NCBI RefSeq assembly: GCF_025642135.1
Contig: NZ_CP106793.1
Span: 248,001-312,000, forward strand
Reading direction: 5' to 3'
Source of the DNA: Streptomyces cynarae
Lineage (GTDB): Bacteria > Actinomycetota > Actinomycetes > Streptomycetales > Streptomycetaceae
DNA: 64,000 bases
In this document: piece by piece, positions 54,774-63,341 of the stretch
How positions within the stretch are numbered: the stretch's first letter is position 1
How the letters are laid out: every line of letters begins with the position of its first letter
Position numbers and translations under genes: made by a program
The notes under the pieces: generated by a model
What the model saw: the letters and a program-made list of their open reading frames with translations, nothing else
Told to the model about the DNA's origin: nothing
The model's database searches: none

Positions 54774-55931
54774 TCAGTGGTGGAACAGTCTGAGGCCCGT
54801 GCGTGTGAGCGTGATCTGGTGCTCGCGGCAGGCGTTCTCGACCTCGTCGGACCTGATGGATCCGCCCGGCTCGGCGATGTATTCAACGCCGTGGCGGTGG
54901 GCGTGGTCGACGTTGTCACGGAAGGGCAGTGCGCCATCGGAGACGAAGGCGACGCCGGTGAGGCGTTGCCGCCACTGCTCACGCTGATCCGGGGTCAGCG
55001 CGTCGGCCGGTGTGGACAGTACCTGTGCCAGGCGCCCGCTCTCGTCCGGGGTGAGGTCGCCCTCGATGAAGCGGATCTGCCAGTTGATCCGGTCCTGGCG
55101 CCGGACGCCCGGTTGGAAGGCGAGGGCGCGCACGGCCGGGTGGCGTCGCAGCCACCAGGTGTCGACTTTGCCCCCGGCCAGACGGGTGCAGTCGACACGG
55201 GACTGCTGGCCGGCACCGATCCCCAAGGTCATCCCGTCCCGCAGGTAGCACACCGAATTGGACTGGGTGTAGCGCATGACCGCCAGCCCCAGCAGCAGGT
55301 CGTCCACTGCGGTCTTGGGCAGTGCACCGACCACGGGGGCGTCGAGCAGGGCGGTGGAAAGCTGCACCTGATCGCGTTCCTGGGCCAGCCGCAGGCCGAA
55401 GACTTCCCGCGCTTCGAACTGTGAAGGTGTGAACGTCTTGTCTGCCTCCAAGACCAGGAAGCGGCCGTTCTTCTTCCTGCTGAGCCGCTCGACTGTGCCC
55501 GGTGCGTAGCCGGGGGCGATGATGCCGTCGCAGACCACGCTGGTCAGCAGCTCGGCGAGCTCGGCGTCAACCGGGTGGGAGACGGCGGCGAAGTCGCCGT
55601 AGGAGGACTTCGGATCGGCATCACGCGCGCGCAGGTAAGCACTGGTCAGGGCGCCGACGCTGTCGCCTGCGACGCCGTAGAGCCCCGCGGTGACCTCGTC
55701 GACGGGGCCGGACACGGCCGCGCCGGCGGGTGAGACGTGCTTGAAGGAAGCTGCTGCCGGCCTGCCAAGCGATTGGCTCGCCTCACGCACGAGCTGCCAC
55801 CCGTTGAGCGCGTCCAGCAAATTGATGAGGGACGGTTGTCCGTGCAGCACCCGAACTGGCCATCGGTCGGGCATCACCGGAGCGGCGGGCGCCGCTGCCT
55901 GGTGCGGATTGGTTCCGTAGCGCAGTTCCAC
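54774..55931 (-). CDS. Stand-alone AICAR formyltransferase (PurH C-domain type)
   Basis: 385 residues. Only the AICAR transformylase part of PurH is present: ELRYGTNPHQAA at the start, SLINLLDALNGWQLV, catalytic Lys64-His65 in FKHVSPAG, AVMRYTQSNSVCY, GIGAGQQSRVDCTRLAGGK and AFVSDGALPFRDNVDHA. The IMP cyclohydrolase domain of bifunctional PurH (about 520 residues) is absent. It would use 10-formyl-THF to convert AICAR to FAICAR. The GTG start follows GAGGAGG. Upstream lies a ZTP riboswitch, whose ligand derives from AICAR, the substrate of this enzyme. Confidence 0.9.
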   Translation of the reverse strand: MELRYGTNPHQAAAPAAPVMPDRWPVRVLHGQPSLINLLDALNGWQLVREASQSLGRPAAASFKHVSPAGAAVSGPVDEVTAGLYGVAGDSVGALTSAYLRARDADPKSSYGDFAAVSHPVDAELAELLTSVVCDGIIAPGYAPGTVERLSRKKNGRFLVLEADKTFTPSQFEAREVFGLRLAQERDQVQLSTALLDAPVVGALPKTAVDDLLLGLAVMRYTQSNSVCYLRDGMTLGIGAGQQSRVDCTRLAGGKVDTWWLRRHPAVRALAFQPGVRRQDRINWQIRFIEGDLTPDESGRLAQVLSTPADALTPDQREQWRQRLTGVAFVSDGALPFRDNVDHAHRHGVEYIAEPGGSIRSDEVENACREHQITLTRTGLRLFHH

Positions 55932-55935
55932 GTTC

Positions 55936-56045
55936 TGGCCTCCTCAGCGGGACATCGCTGATGGAGGCGCCCAGGCGGTCGACGCTCACATCGGAACATG
56001 GCCACTCCCCGGTGGTGATCCACCCTCGCCAGTTGCGGCCGGGCC
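55936..56045 (-). ncRNA. ZTP (pfl) riboswitch with SD-sequestering hairpin
   Basis: On the minus strand: GGCCGCAACTGGCG, a small hairpin, ATCACCACCGGGGAGTGGCC, then a linker and GACCGCCTGGGC, the conserved halves of the pfl/ZTP aptamer. Directly after comes CCTCCATCAGCG ... CGCTGAGGAGG, a hairpin that buries the GGAGG ribosome site of the AICAR formyltransferase gene. This points to translational activation by ZTP/ZMP. Confidence 0.88.
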
Positions 56046-56078
56046 CAACTTTATCGGCAAGCAGTACGACGTGACCGC

Positions 56079-56216
56079 TCAGACCGCAAAGACACAAGGG
56101 CGCCTGCCCCAGCGGAAGCCCTTCTCGCTGCGAATGCGGGCGCGTTCTCGGCGCTCGGCGGCCAGGACGTAGCGGTGCCGGGCGTTGGCGTTGCGCCAGC
56201 GTAGGCGAGTTCGCCG
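56079..56216 (-). pseudogene. IS630-family transposase, C-terminal tail
   Basis: Ends with LRWRNANARHRYVLAAERRE and RARIRSEKGFRWGRRP, the same tail as the relic at 11644-12348 (RKERARIRSEKGIRWGGRP) but diverged. Only about 45 codons remain before it merges with unrelated sequence and the Tn3 fragment. Confidence 0.75.
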
Positions 56217-56319
56217 GTGGTTCGGTTTCGGCGGATCAGCAGGTGGCGGTGGCCGGAAGCACCGCTGGCGAGGTCGATGTAAGCCCAGTCGTTGGCCCCG
56301 GAGTCCTAGCCCGGACACC

Positions 56320-56589
56320 AGGGGACAAGTAGGGGCCTTCACCGAGCTGCTCAACTTCCGACTGCTGCCGAGGCTGAAGAACATCGGCAACATCCGCCTA
56401 CGCCGCCCGCACGACACCCCGCCCGGCTGGCCCACGCTCGGCGGCCCGCTGACAACCCGGGCCATCAAGTGGGACCTGGTCGCGCAGCAGTACGACCAGA
56501 TGGTCAAGTACGCCACCGCCCTGCGCCTGGGCACCACGGAGGCCGAACAGGTCCTGCGCCGCTTCACCCGCGGCCGCCCCAAACATAGT
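56320..56589 (+). pseudogene. Tn3-family transposase, C-terminal fragment
   Basis: VGAFTELLNFRLLPRLKNIG, RRPHDTPPGWPTLGGP, KWDLVAQQYDQMVKYATALR and EAEQVLRRFTRG are typical of the C-terminal domain of Tn3 transposases. Both ends are missing; the frame is replaced at 56588 by the operators of the tetR gene. Probably a junction of two mobile-element remains. Confidence 0.85.
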
Positions 56590-56625
56590 AGACAGTGTCT
56601 ACGACCCCTGGTAGACACTGTCTAT
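56588..56625. promoter_or_regulatory. Two TetR-type operators overlapping the tetR start
   Basis: GTAGACA-G-TGTCTAC at 56588-56602 and GTAGACA-C-TGTCTAT at 56611-56625. The second overlaps the ATG at 56624. Tight autorepression of the tetR-MFS pair is expected. Confidence 0.85.
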
Positions 56626-57280
56626 GACTGATGAGGGCTCCCTTCGGGAGCGGCTGATCGATGTCGGGGTCGACCTCGTGCTGACCGAGGGCTCCGCGTC
56701 CGTGGGCCTGAGGGAGATAGCCCGTCGAGCGGGGGTGTCGCACGGGGCGCCGCGTCGGTACTTCCCCACGCACCACGCGCTACTGTCGGCTATCGCCCGT
56801 CGCGGCTTCGAGGACCTCGGAACCCGGTTCGAGGCCGCGGTCTCCGGCACGACCACATCACGCGGCGAGCTGGATGCCCTCGCGCGGGTGTACGTCGGGT
56901 ACGCTTTGGAACGCCGCGGCATGTTCGAGCTCATGTGGCGGCACGACCTGCTCGACAGCGCGCCGCAGCCATCGGACCAACCGAGGCTGCGCGAATCGAC
57001 CCTCCCGCTGTTCGGACACATCACCGAGCTCGTCGCCCGATGCCGATCGGAACGGGCTGCCACGCAACGCACCGGCGGGCCGAACGAGGCCGCACCGCCG
57101 CCTGCCGTGACCGCCGCCGCCCTGTGGTCGAACCTGCACGGCATCGCCCAGCTGTGGGCCTGGGGCAGCCTGCAACTCGCCCTCGGGGCCCCACCGCTGG
57201 GCGGTGACCCCGGCGACGACCAGCGCGACCGGCTCATCACGGCAGTTCTGGACGCCCATCTTGGCCCGATGACCTCATGA
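56624..57280 (+). CDS. TetR-family regulator of efflux
   Basis: 218 residues. HTH: LRERLIDVGVDLVLTEGSASVGLREIARRAGVSHGAPRRYFPTHHALL; C-terminal TetR_C-like domain with LARVYVGYALERRGMFELMWRHDLL. No space for a ribosome site exists downstream of the operators, so translation may be leaderless. It overlaps the MFS gene (ATGA at 57277). Confidence 0.92.
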   Translation: MTDEGSLRERLIDVGVDLVLTEGSASVGLREIARRAGVSHGAPRRYFPTHHALLSAIARRGFEDLGTRFEAAVSGTTTSRGELDALARVYVGYALERRGMFELMWRHDLLDSAPQPSDQPRLRESTLPLFGHITELVARCRSERAATQRTGGPNEAAPPPAVTAAALWSNLHGIAQLWAWGSLQLALGAPPLGGDPGDDQRDRLITAVLDAHLGPMTS

Positions 57281-58893
57281 CCGCACCCGTACAGCGGCAG
57301 CTCGCACTTCTGGTCAGCGTGGCCGGCGCAATGATCGTCGCACTGGACGGCACCATCCTGCTCGTGGCACAGCCCAGCCTGCAGCGTGATCTCGGCGCGA
57401 GCATGGTGCAGATCCAGTGGACGAGCACCGGCTACCTGGTCGCGGTGGCCGCGTTGCTCGTCATCGCCGGGCGCCTCGGGGATCGTTACGGGCATCCTCG
57501 CCTGCTGCTCGCCGGCGTCCTGGGCTTAGGGGCCGCCTCCGCCGGGATCGCGCTCGCGCCAACCGTCGGCTGGGTGATCGTCCTGCGCGCGATGCAGGGC
57601 GGCTTCGGCGCGCTCCTGCAGCCTGCGACGCTCGCGCTACTGCGGCTGGCGTATCCCGCGGACCGGCTCGGCACGCCCATCGCCATCCGCACCAGTGCGA
57701 TCGCGGTGGCGGCGGGGTCCGGTCCGATCCTCGGCGGTGTGCTCGTGGCGCAGCTGGGCTGGCGCGCCGTGTTCTGGGTCAACGTGCCTGTCGCGTTCGT
57801 CATCGCCGCTCTCGTCCTCGCCGTGCGGACGCCGACACCTGAACGTGCCAACTCTTCGCGGCTCAACCTCACCGGTGCGGGCCTGCTCGCGATCGCGCTC
57901 GCAGTCCTGGTTCACGCCCTGGCCGACGTACCCGCGCGGGGGTGGACCGCCTCGCCGACGCTGCTCGAACTCCTCACCGTCACAGGCGTCGCAGCGGTCC
58001 TCGCCCGGCACGAACGCCGCACCACACACCCGATCGTTCCGCCGGCCGTGGCGCGGTCCGCACCGGTGACGGCGTCGATGGCAATCCTGTTGGTCACCAC
58101 CGCCGGCCTGTTCGGCGCACTGTTCAGGGCCACGTTCTACCTCCAGGACACACTCCGCCTCGACCCGCTCGCCACCGGTCTGCGCGTCCTACCGCTGACC
58201 GCGCTCATGGTCCTCGGCGCACCGGCCGCGGGCGCCGCACTGCGCCGGTACGGTGCGCGCCACACCGCGATCGCCGGTACGGCCCTCGTTGCGGTCGGCA
58301 TCGCGGGGCTGTCCCGGCTCGGTCCGACCAGCCCGTGGATGGCCATGACCGCAGCCTTTGCCGTCATCGGTGCCGGGTTCGCCACAGTGATGGTCACTGC
58401 CACCGGGACCGTCGTCGGCGACGCGCCGCCCGGGTACGCCGGGGTCGTCGGTGGGCTCAAGCAGACCGCCATGAACATCGGTCCGACCCTCGGCATCGCC
58501 GTCGCGGCCGGCGCAACCGGGTCCGCAGTTTCAACGATGAGCCCTGCCCTGCTGGTCCTGGCCGCACTCGCCGCACTCGGCCTGCTCCCTGCGTCGCAGC
58601 TACCCCGACGCCCGGCCCAGCAGGAAGGACACGGCACGACCTCCACGTGCCCGACGCAAGCACCAACACCGCAGGCGGCACCCGCTCGACACACAAACGC
58701 CCGGCGCCGGCGACGGCGCCCACCGGCGACGCCGGCGCATGGTTGGCACCAAGCGGTCACGCTTCTTGCAACAACCGTGATGTGCCAGTCTGCTTGGCAC
58801 CATTTCCGAAGATCCAAGGTCCTCGGTGGTGGTGGGCACTTTCTTTCACGCCATGAGAAGCGTGAGCGTGGGCAGGGCCGCAGGCGCTCCTGA
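57277..58893 (+). CDS. MFS multidrug transporter, DHA2 (14-helix) type
   Basis: 538 residues. Motif A-like GRLGDRYGHPRLLLAGV; helix 1 with LVSVAGAMIVALDGTILLVA carries the Asp common to EmrB/QacA proteins. About 14 helices end near LVLAALAALGLLP (residue 438). The last 95 residues are Arg/Pro/His-rich and unlike the family, suggesting that the original stop was lost by frameshift. Coupled to its TetR regulator. Confidence 0.9.
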   Translation: MTAPVQRQLALLVSVAGAMIVALDGTILLVAQPSLQRDLGASMVQIQWTSTGYLVAVAALLVIAGRLGDRYGHPRLLLAGVLGLGAASAGIALAPTVGWVIVLRAMQGGFGALLQPATLALLRLAYPADRLGTPIAIRTSAIAVAAGSGPILGGVLVAQLGWRAVFWVNVPVAFVIAALVLAVRTPTPERANSSRLNLTGAGLLAIALAVLVHALADVPARGWTASPTLLELLTVTGVAAVLARHERRTTHPIVPPAVARSAPVTASMAILLVTTAGLFGALFRATFYLQDTLRLDPLATGLRVLPLTALMVLGAPAAGAALRRYGARHTAIAGTALVAVGIAGLSRLGPTSPWMAMTAAFAVIGAGFATVMVTATGTVVGDAPPGYAGVVGGLKQTAMNIGPTLGIAVAAGATGSAVSTMSPALLVLAALAALGLLPASQLPRRPAQQEGHGTTSTCPTQAPTPQAAPARHTNARRRRRRPPATPAHGWHQAVTLLATTVMCQSAWHHFRRSKVLGGGGHFLSRHEKRERGQGRRRS

Positions 58894-58954
58894 CGGAACG
58901 GCAGGTGGATTGTTCTGGTCGCACCTCGCCAGATGGAATTAACTCCTCGTCTCG

Positions 58955-59776
58955 CTAGGTTCTGTCCGCTCCGCCAGCGGCGCCCAGCCGCACCCGGTGA
59001 CGCTGGAGGTCGACCTCGGCGACCTTCACCGTGATCAGCTCGCCTTCATCGACAAGCTGATCCGGGGTCGCGACCAGCTCGTCAGTCAGCTCTGACAGGT
59101 GAATGAACCCCACAACGTCAGGAGCAAGCTCCACGAACACACCAAAAGGAACGATCTTGGCGACTGGTCCAGTGAGGACCCGGCCGACCTGATCCGCAAA
59201 CCGAATGAGTGGATCTTCCTGCAGAGCCTTCATCGAGAGCGTGACCTGTCCGGAGCGCGTCTCGGCCATAATCACCTCAGCGGTGATCCGCTGGCCAACT
59301 TCAACTGCCTCGGAGGGGTGGTTGATCCAGCCCCACCTCAGGTCCGGCACCCGGATGAAGCCGGTGCAGAGGCCATCCGGTTCGCCATCTAGATGAACGA
59401 AGACTCCGAAGTTGTGAACCCCGGAGACCGTCCCAGCGACGACCTGCCCTCGCTCAAACGCGAGGAGAAAGGACCGCAAGGCCGGAATCTCGCACGCCCT
59501 GGCGGAGAGGTGAAGCTGACCTTCGCGCCAACGCCCGATCTCTTCGGCATGCATCTCCTGGCCGACCTCAAACAGCTCGGACGGATGCTCCATCCGACGC
59601 ATCGACGCCTCATGTCGAGGGATCCGACCGATTTCGGGTTTCTCCCCTTCGGCATCCAGGAGCTGCACTAGGACGTCCGCTCCGTCGAACCCGGTGACCT
59701 TCACCGTTCTCACGACTCCCGGCCGGAGGTGGTTGATCAAGGACTGCATGCGAGGGTCAGGGGCCGGCTCGGACAT
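58955..59776 (-). CDS. S1-domain RNA-binding protein
   Basis: 273 residues with three S1-like OB folds. Domains 2 and 3 are clear: GQVVAGTVSGVHNFGVFVHLDGEPDG... and GRVLTGPVAKIVPFGVFVELAPDVVGFIHLSEL; domain 1 (VVRTVKVTGFDGADVLVQLL) is divergent. It resembles ribosomal protein S1 fragments used as translation or stress factors in Streptomyces. MSEPAPDPRMQ is the chosen start. Confidence 0.87.
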   Translation of the reverse strand: MSEPAPDPRMQSLINHLRPGVVRTVKVTGFDGADVLVQLLDAEGEKPEIGRIPRHEASMRRMEHPSELFEVGQEMHAEEIGRWREGQLHLSARACEIPALRSFLLAFERGQVVAGTVSGVHNFGVFVHLDGEPDGLCTGFIRVPDLRWGWINHPSEAVEVGQRITAEVIMAETRSGQVTLSMKALQEDPLIRFADQVGRVLTGPVAKIVPFGVFVELAPDVVGFIHLSELTDELVATPDQLVDEGELITVKVAEVDLQRHRVRLGAAGGADRT

Positions 59777-59938
59777 GGAGGTGAGCCTAGTACTCCAGCT
59801 GTAGATCGTGATCTTCATGCCTGATGTGCTTTCACGTCTGTTGGCGGATGAGCACTCGAGCTGGCGAGCTGTGCCTTCCGAATGGCAGGGCAGGGACTCC
59901 AGGTGGCCTGTCAGACAGGCACTTGCAGGGTCACACGC

Positions 59939-59969
59939 TTGACCTCAACCAAGCTTGAGCTTCTAGGTT
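59939..59969 (+). promoter_or_regulatory. MerR/SoxR-type promoter before the VOC gene
   Basis: -35 TTGACC at 59939-59944, a spacer of exactly 19 bp, -10 TAGGTT at 59964-59969. The spacer contains CTCAA-CCAAGC-TTGAG, an inverted repeat like SoxR boxes. An overlong 19-bp spacer spanned by a dyad is the signature of MerR-family activation. Confidence 0.78.
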
Positions 59970-60019
59970 CCTTCCAGCCGCAGGAACCGACCAGCGGTGC
60001 CTTTTCAGGGAGGTTCGTA

Positions 60020-60523
60020 GTGACCGAGCACACACCCCACATCGAGATCCCCAACCGCTACCGCTATGCCGTGATCCCGCACATCATGGTCGACGACGCC
60101 GCCGCGGCGATCGATTTCTACAAGCGGGCGTTCGGCGCCCGTGAGGACTTCAGGATCGACGCTCCGGGCGGCGGGATTCTGCACGCCGAGATCACCATAG
60201 GACGGTCGACCCTGATGTTGGGCGACGCCAGCGTGGGCGAGGCGGAGGCCGCCTCCTTCGCCGCGCCGACCTCACTCGGCGGAGGTACGTCCGTCACGCT
60301 GCACGTCTTCGTGCCGGACGTCGACAGCCTGGCGGAGCGCGCGGAAGCCGCCGGCGCTGAGATCATCCAGCCGCCGAAGGACATGTTCCACGGTGACCGC
60401 ACCGTCATCGTCAAGGACCCTTCCGGTCACATATGGGTATTTCTGACCCACGTGGAAGACGTCTCGCAGGAGGAGCTTCTGCGCCGACGGACCCTCCCGC
60501 AAGGGGACTCGGCCGCTATCTGA
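60020..60523 (+). CDS. VOC (glyoxalase/PhnB-like) protein
   Basis: 167 residues, GTG start after CAGGGAGG. Paired beta-alpha-beta modules: VIPHIMVDDAAAAIDFYKRAFGA, ILHAEITIGRSTLMLGD, VTLHVFVPDVDSLAERAEAAGA and HGDRTVIVKDPSGHIWVFLTH. His and Glu of the first and last strands suit a metal site. It is probably induced through the MerR/SoxR-type promoter 50 bp upstream, which suggests a role in redox or electrophile stress (inference). Confidence 0.9.
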   Translation: MTEHTPHIEIPNRYRYAVIPHIMVDDAAAAIDFYKRAFGAREDFRIDAPGGGILHAEITIGRSTLMLGDASVGEAEAASFAAPTSLGGGTSVTLHVFVPDVDSLAERAEAAGAEIIQPPKDMFHGDRTVIVKDPSGHIWVFLTHVEDVSQEELLRRRTLPQGDSAAI

Positions 60524-60593
60524 GGCCAGATCACCCCAAGGCCCGGCACCACCCCTCCCCCACGACAGCCCACGGAAGCACCAGGCCGCTTCG

Positions 60594-60812
60594 GAATTCG
60601 TCTGGTCGCGCGTCACCGGCAGCGAACGCGCACTCGCCCCTCTCATACCCGCTCTGCCACCCCAGCTACGACACCGCAGGCACTGGGAATCGATCGCCAA
60701 CTGCCTCGCCAGGCCGGGAGCGAACACACATTACGCCCAGCTCAAGCCACTCCTGACGGAGTACGCCGACCAACTCGCCAGCGCGATCGACAGCAACAAG
60801 CCACGTGTTTGA
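60594..60812 (+). pseudogene. C-terminal gene fragment, possibly from a transposon gene
   Basis: The frame EFVWSRVTGSERALAPLIPA ... THYAQLKPLLTEYADQLASA ends IDSNKPRV at a TGA. It is protein-like but has no start and no recognisable N-terminal part. It vaguely resembles tails of transposition accessory proteins. Confidence 0.35.
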
Positions 60813-60841
60813 GGTCCTCATCGACAGCCGAGTCCAAAAAC

Positions 60842-60865
60842 AACAGTGCTTATATAAGTGCTGTT
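60842..60865. promoter_or_regulatory. MarR-type operator
   Basis: The dyad has core CTTATATAAG and outer arms AACAG/CTGTT, a 24-bp AT-rich element three bases before the marR ATG. Probable autoregulatory site that also controls the coupled MFS gene. Confidence 0.72.
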
Positions 60866-60868
60866 ACG

Positions 60869-61378
60869 ATGTTGCGCATGGCTGACAACCACGCGCTCGA
60901 CCCGACGCAGCAAAGCCTCTGGCGGCCCCTGCGTCTGCTGCAGGCGTCCATGGACGCCGACATCGCCCGGATCTACTCCGAGCAACAGATCGACGGGCTC
61001 AAACCAAGCTTCGTCATGGAGTTGCTCCGGCTTCACGCTTGCGGACCCATGACCATCGCGGAACTGGCCGAGTCGGTTCAGCGCACACATTCGGCACTCA
61101 GCCAGAAGGTCGCCGCGATGCGCACGGCCGGCTGGGTTCAGACGGTCGTGGGCGACGACGCGCGCACCAGGAAGGTGACGCTCACCGACAAAGCCCGTCG
61201 TGTCGTGGATCGCCTGGCAGCGGAATGGCGGGCCACCGAGGCCGCCGTCGCTGACCTGGAGGCGGAGATTCCCTACCCGCTCTCCCAGGTCGTCGCCGAT
61301 ATCGAGCGGGCTCTTGAGCGCAAGAGTTTCCACGACCGGATCGCCGAGAAGCTGGCGGAGGATCCCGCATGGGGCTGA
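60869..61378 (+). CDS. MarR-family regulator
   Basis: 169 residues. Winged helix: GPMTIAELAESVQRTHSALSQKVAAMRTAGWV then DDARTRKVTLTDKARRVV (wing Asp-x-Arg). The operator lies directly before the ATG, leaving no room for a ribosome site, so translation may be leaderless. An ATG three codons in is an alternative. Overlaps the MFS gene by 10 bp. Confidence 0.9.
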   Translation: MLRMADNHALDPTQQSLWRPLRLLQASMDADIARIYSEQQIDGLKPSFVMELLRLHACGPMTIAELAESVQRTHSALSQKVAAMRTAGWVQTVVGDDARTRKVTLTDKARRVVDRLAAEWRATEAAVADLEAEIPYPLSQVVADIERALERKSFHDRIAEKLAEDPAWG

Positions 61379-62625
61379 AGCGCACGCTGATCGACGTGAC
61401 TCCGTTACGGTCGTCACCACCGTTCCGGCGGTTGTGGATCGGGCAGACCCTGTCCGGTTTCGGCGGCCAGATGACGCTCGTCGCCGTCATGTTCCAGGTC
61501 TGGCAGATGACGAAGAGCCCCACGTGGACGGGTGCCGTCGGGCTGGCCCAGGCGATTCCGCTCGTCGCGCTCGGACTGTTCGCCGGATCGCTCGTCGATC
61601 GAGTGGACCGCCGGAAGTTCTACCTGCTCACCACCAGCGGACAAGCCGTGTGTTCGCTCCTCCTCGCACTCCAGGCGTTCCTCGGGCACGTTCCTGCCGC
61701 CGGCGTGCTGGGGATCGTCGCGCTCCAGTCCTGCTTCGGCGCAGGCGGCGGCCCGGCCTCGCGCACCTTCGTCCCGCACCTTCTGCCCAAGCACCAACTG
61801 GCTGCGGGACTGGCGTTGAGACGCATCGCCTTCCAGGGCGCCATGCTGCTCGGCCCCACGCTCGCCGGATTGATCGTAGGCGGGCCGGGAGTCGGCACCT
61901 GCTACCTGATCGACGCCTTGACGTTCGTCGCCGCGCTCTACGGTGCCTTCGGCTTGCCCCATATGAACCGCGGAGACGAGCCCGCACGGCCCGGCCTGCG
62001 GGGGGTGCTGGACGGCCTGGCCTTCTTGGGCCGCACCCCCGTCATTCGCGGAGCCCTGCTCACAGACCTGGCCACCACCGTGCTGTCGATGCCCATCAGC
62101 CTGTTCCCCTTGATCAACGCCGAACGATTCAACGGCAATCCACGCACCCTCGGACTGTTCCTCACGGCCATCGCCGTCGGCGGCGTTACAGCGTCCTTCT
62201 TCTCGGGAACCTTCACCCGCTTCCCCCGTCCCGGCCTGGTCATGCTTGGCGGTTCCGCCGCCTGGGGCGCAGCGTTGACGCTGTTCGGCATGTCGCCCAA
62301 CCCATGGATCGGTTTGGCTTTCCTCGTCATAGCCGGCGCCGCCGACACCGTCACCGTCGTCTCCCGGAGCACTGTCGTCCAGATGCACACGCCTCACGAG
62401 TTCCTTGGCCGCGTCAGTGCCGCTGAACAGATCGTCGGACAAGCCGGACCCGACATCGGCAACATGCGCGGCGGCCTCGTGGCAGATGTCACCTCAGGAG
62501 CAGCCGCCCTCGTCAGCGGCGGCCTGCTCTGCCTCGGTGCCGTGGCCGTAGTGGGCGCCACAACAGCAGACCTGCGCAGGTCCTCCGCGTCCTCCTCTGC
62601 CCATCCCGCTTCGGTCAGCCCATGA
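61369..62625 (+). CDS. MFS transporter, 12-helix (EntS-like) type
   Basis: 418 residues. FRRLWIGQTLSGFGGQMTLVAVMFQVWQMTKS at the start, then AGSLVDRVDRRKFYLLTTSGQ (motif A) and the late MHTPHEFLGRVSAAEQIVGQAGPDIGNMRGGL match the MFS_3/EntS family of siderophore or drug exporters. Translationally coupled to MarR, so probably induced by its ligand. Confidence 0.9.
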   Translation: MGLKRTLIDVTPLRSSPPFRRLWIGQTLSGFGGQMTLVAVMFQVWQMTKSPTWTGAVGLAQAIPLVALGLFAGSLVDRVDRRKFYLLTTSGQAVCSLLLALQAFLGHVPAAGVLGIVALQSCFGAGGGPASRTFVPHLLPKHQLAAGLALRRIAFQGAMLLGPTLAGLIVGGPGVGTCYLIDALTFVAALYGAFGLPHMNRGDEPARPGLRGVLDGLAFLGRTPVIRGALLTDLATTVLSMPISLFPLINAERFNGNPRTLGLFLTAIAVGGVTASFFSGTFTRFPRPGLVMLGGSAAWGAALTLFGMSPNPWIGLAFLVIAGAADTVTVVSRSTVVQMHTPHEFLGRVSAAEQIVGQAGPDIGNMRGGLVADVTSGAAALVSGGLLCLGAVAVVGATTADLRRSSASSSAHPASVSP

Positions 62626-62920
62626 GCCTGGTCCGGAGGCAAACGCCTGGCGGGAGCAGCCCTTCGACATCCCGACTGGCCGACTATCGATCGGCGAAAT
62701 GGCCAACTACGACTCGTCACGACGCGATGACATGGGCTTCCCTGTCCGCCGCTGGCCGTCTATCGGCGAAGTCACAGGGTCAACGTCGACTGACGGGTGA
62801 TAGGCCAGGTGTCTGGGCCTCGCGCGAGAGGGTGTGGCAAGGTCGCCGGCCCTGTCCGATACACCAAGATCGGCGAGGACAGCGCCAAGGACTCCGGAGA
62901 GTAGGGAGAGAGGCAGGCCG

Positions 62921-63320
62921 ATGGTCACCGTCGGGGACGGGCTCGACAAAGCAGTGCAGGGCGCGTTCACGCGCCCCATCCCCAAGTCCGCCGGGCCCAG
63001 ATGCGGTACCTGGTCAAGCAGCTCAAGGGCACCAGGGCAGTCGCGCAACTGCTGCAGATCTCCCAGCGAACCGTCGAGCGGTACGTGAAGGACCAGATCA
63101 GAAAACCCCGCAAGGACCTCGCGGCGCGCTTGGAACGTGAGGTTACGAAGCGCCGGCAGCCGCAGATCCGGGCCAAGGCCAAGCAGACAGCAGCCACCAC
63201 CTGCGGCATCGTTCTCGACACCCGCGCCCGATTCAGCTACACCGCCGCCCCCGACAGCACCGACGACCCGCGGCTGCGCCACCTCGCCCTCGCGCTGCCC
63301 CGCACTACGCCGGCCGCCTC
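62921..63320 (+). pseudogene. tpg: Telomere terminal protein gene tpg, frameshifted
   Basis: ATG with AGGCAG upstream: MVTVGDGLDKAVQGAFTRPI then PKSAG, the Tpg N-terminus. One base is missing near 62998. The other frame continues MRYLVKQLKGTRAVAQLLQI, then SQRTVERYVKDQIRKPRKDL and DTRARFSYTAAPDSTDDPR, all Tpg signatures. A second shift near 63300 gives HYAGRLFQARE. The C-terminal part of Tpg (about 184 residues in full) is replaced. Tpg is the protein covalently capping Streptomyces linear replicons; this copy cannot be functional. Confidence 0.85.
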
Positions 63321-63341
63321 TTCCAGGCTCGGGAGCAAGAG

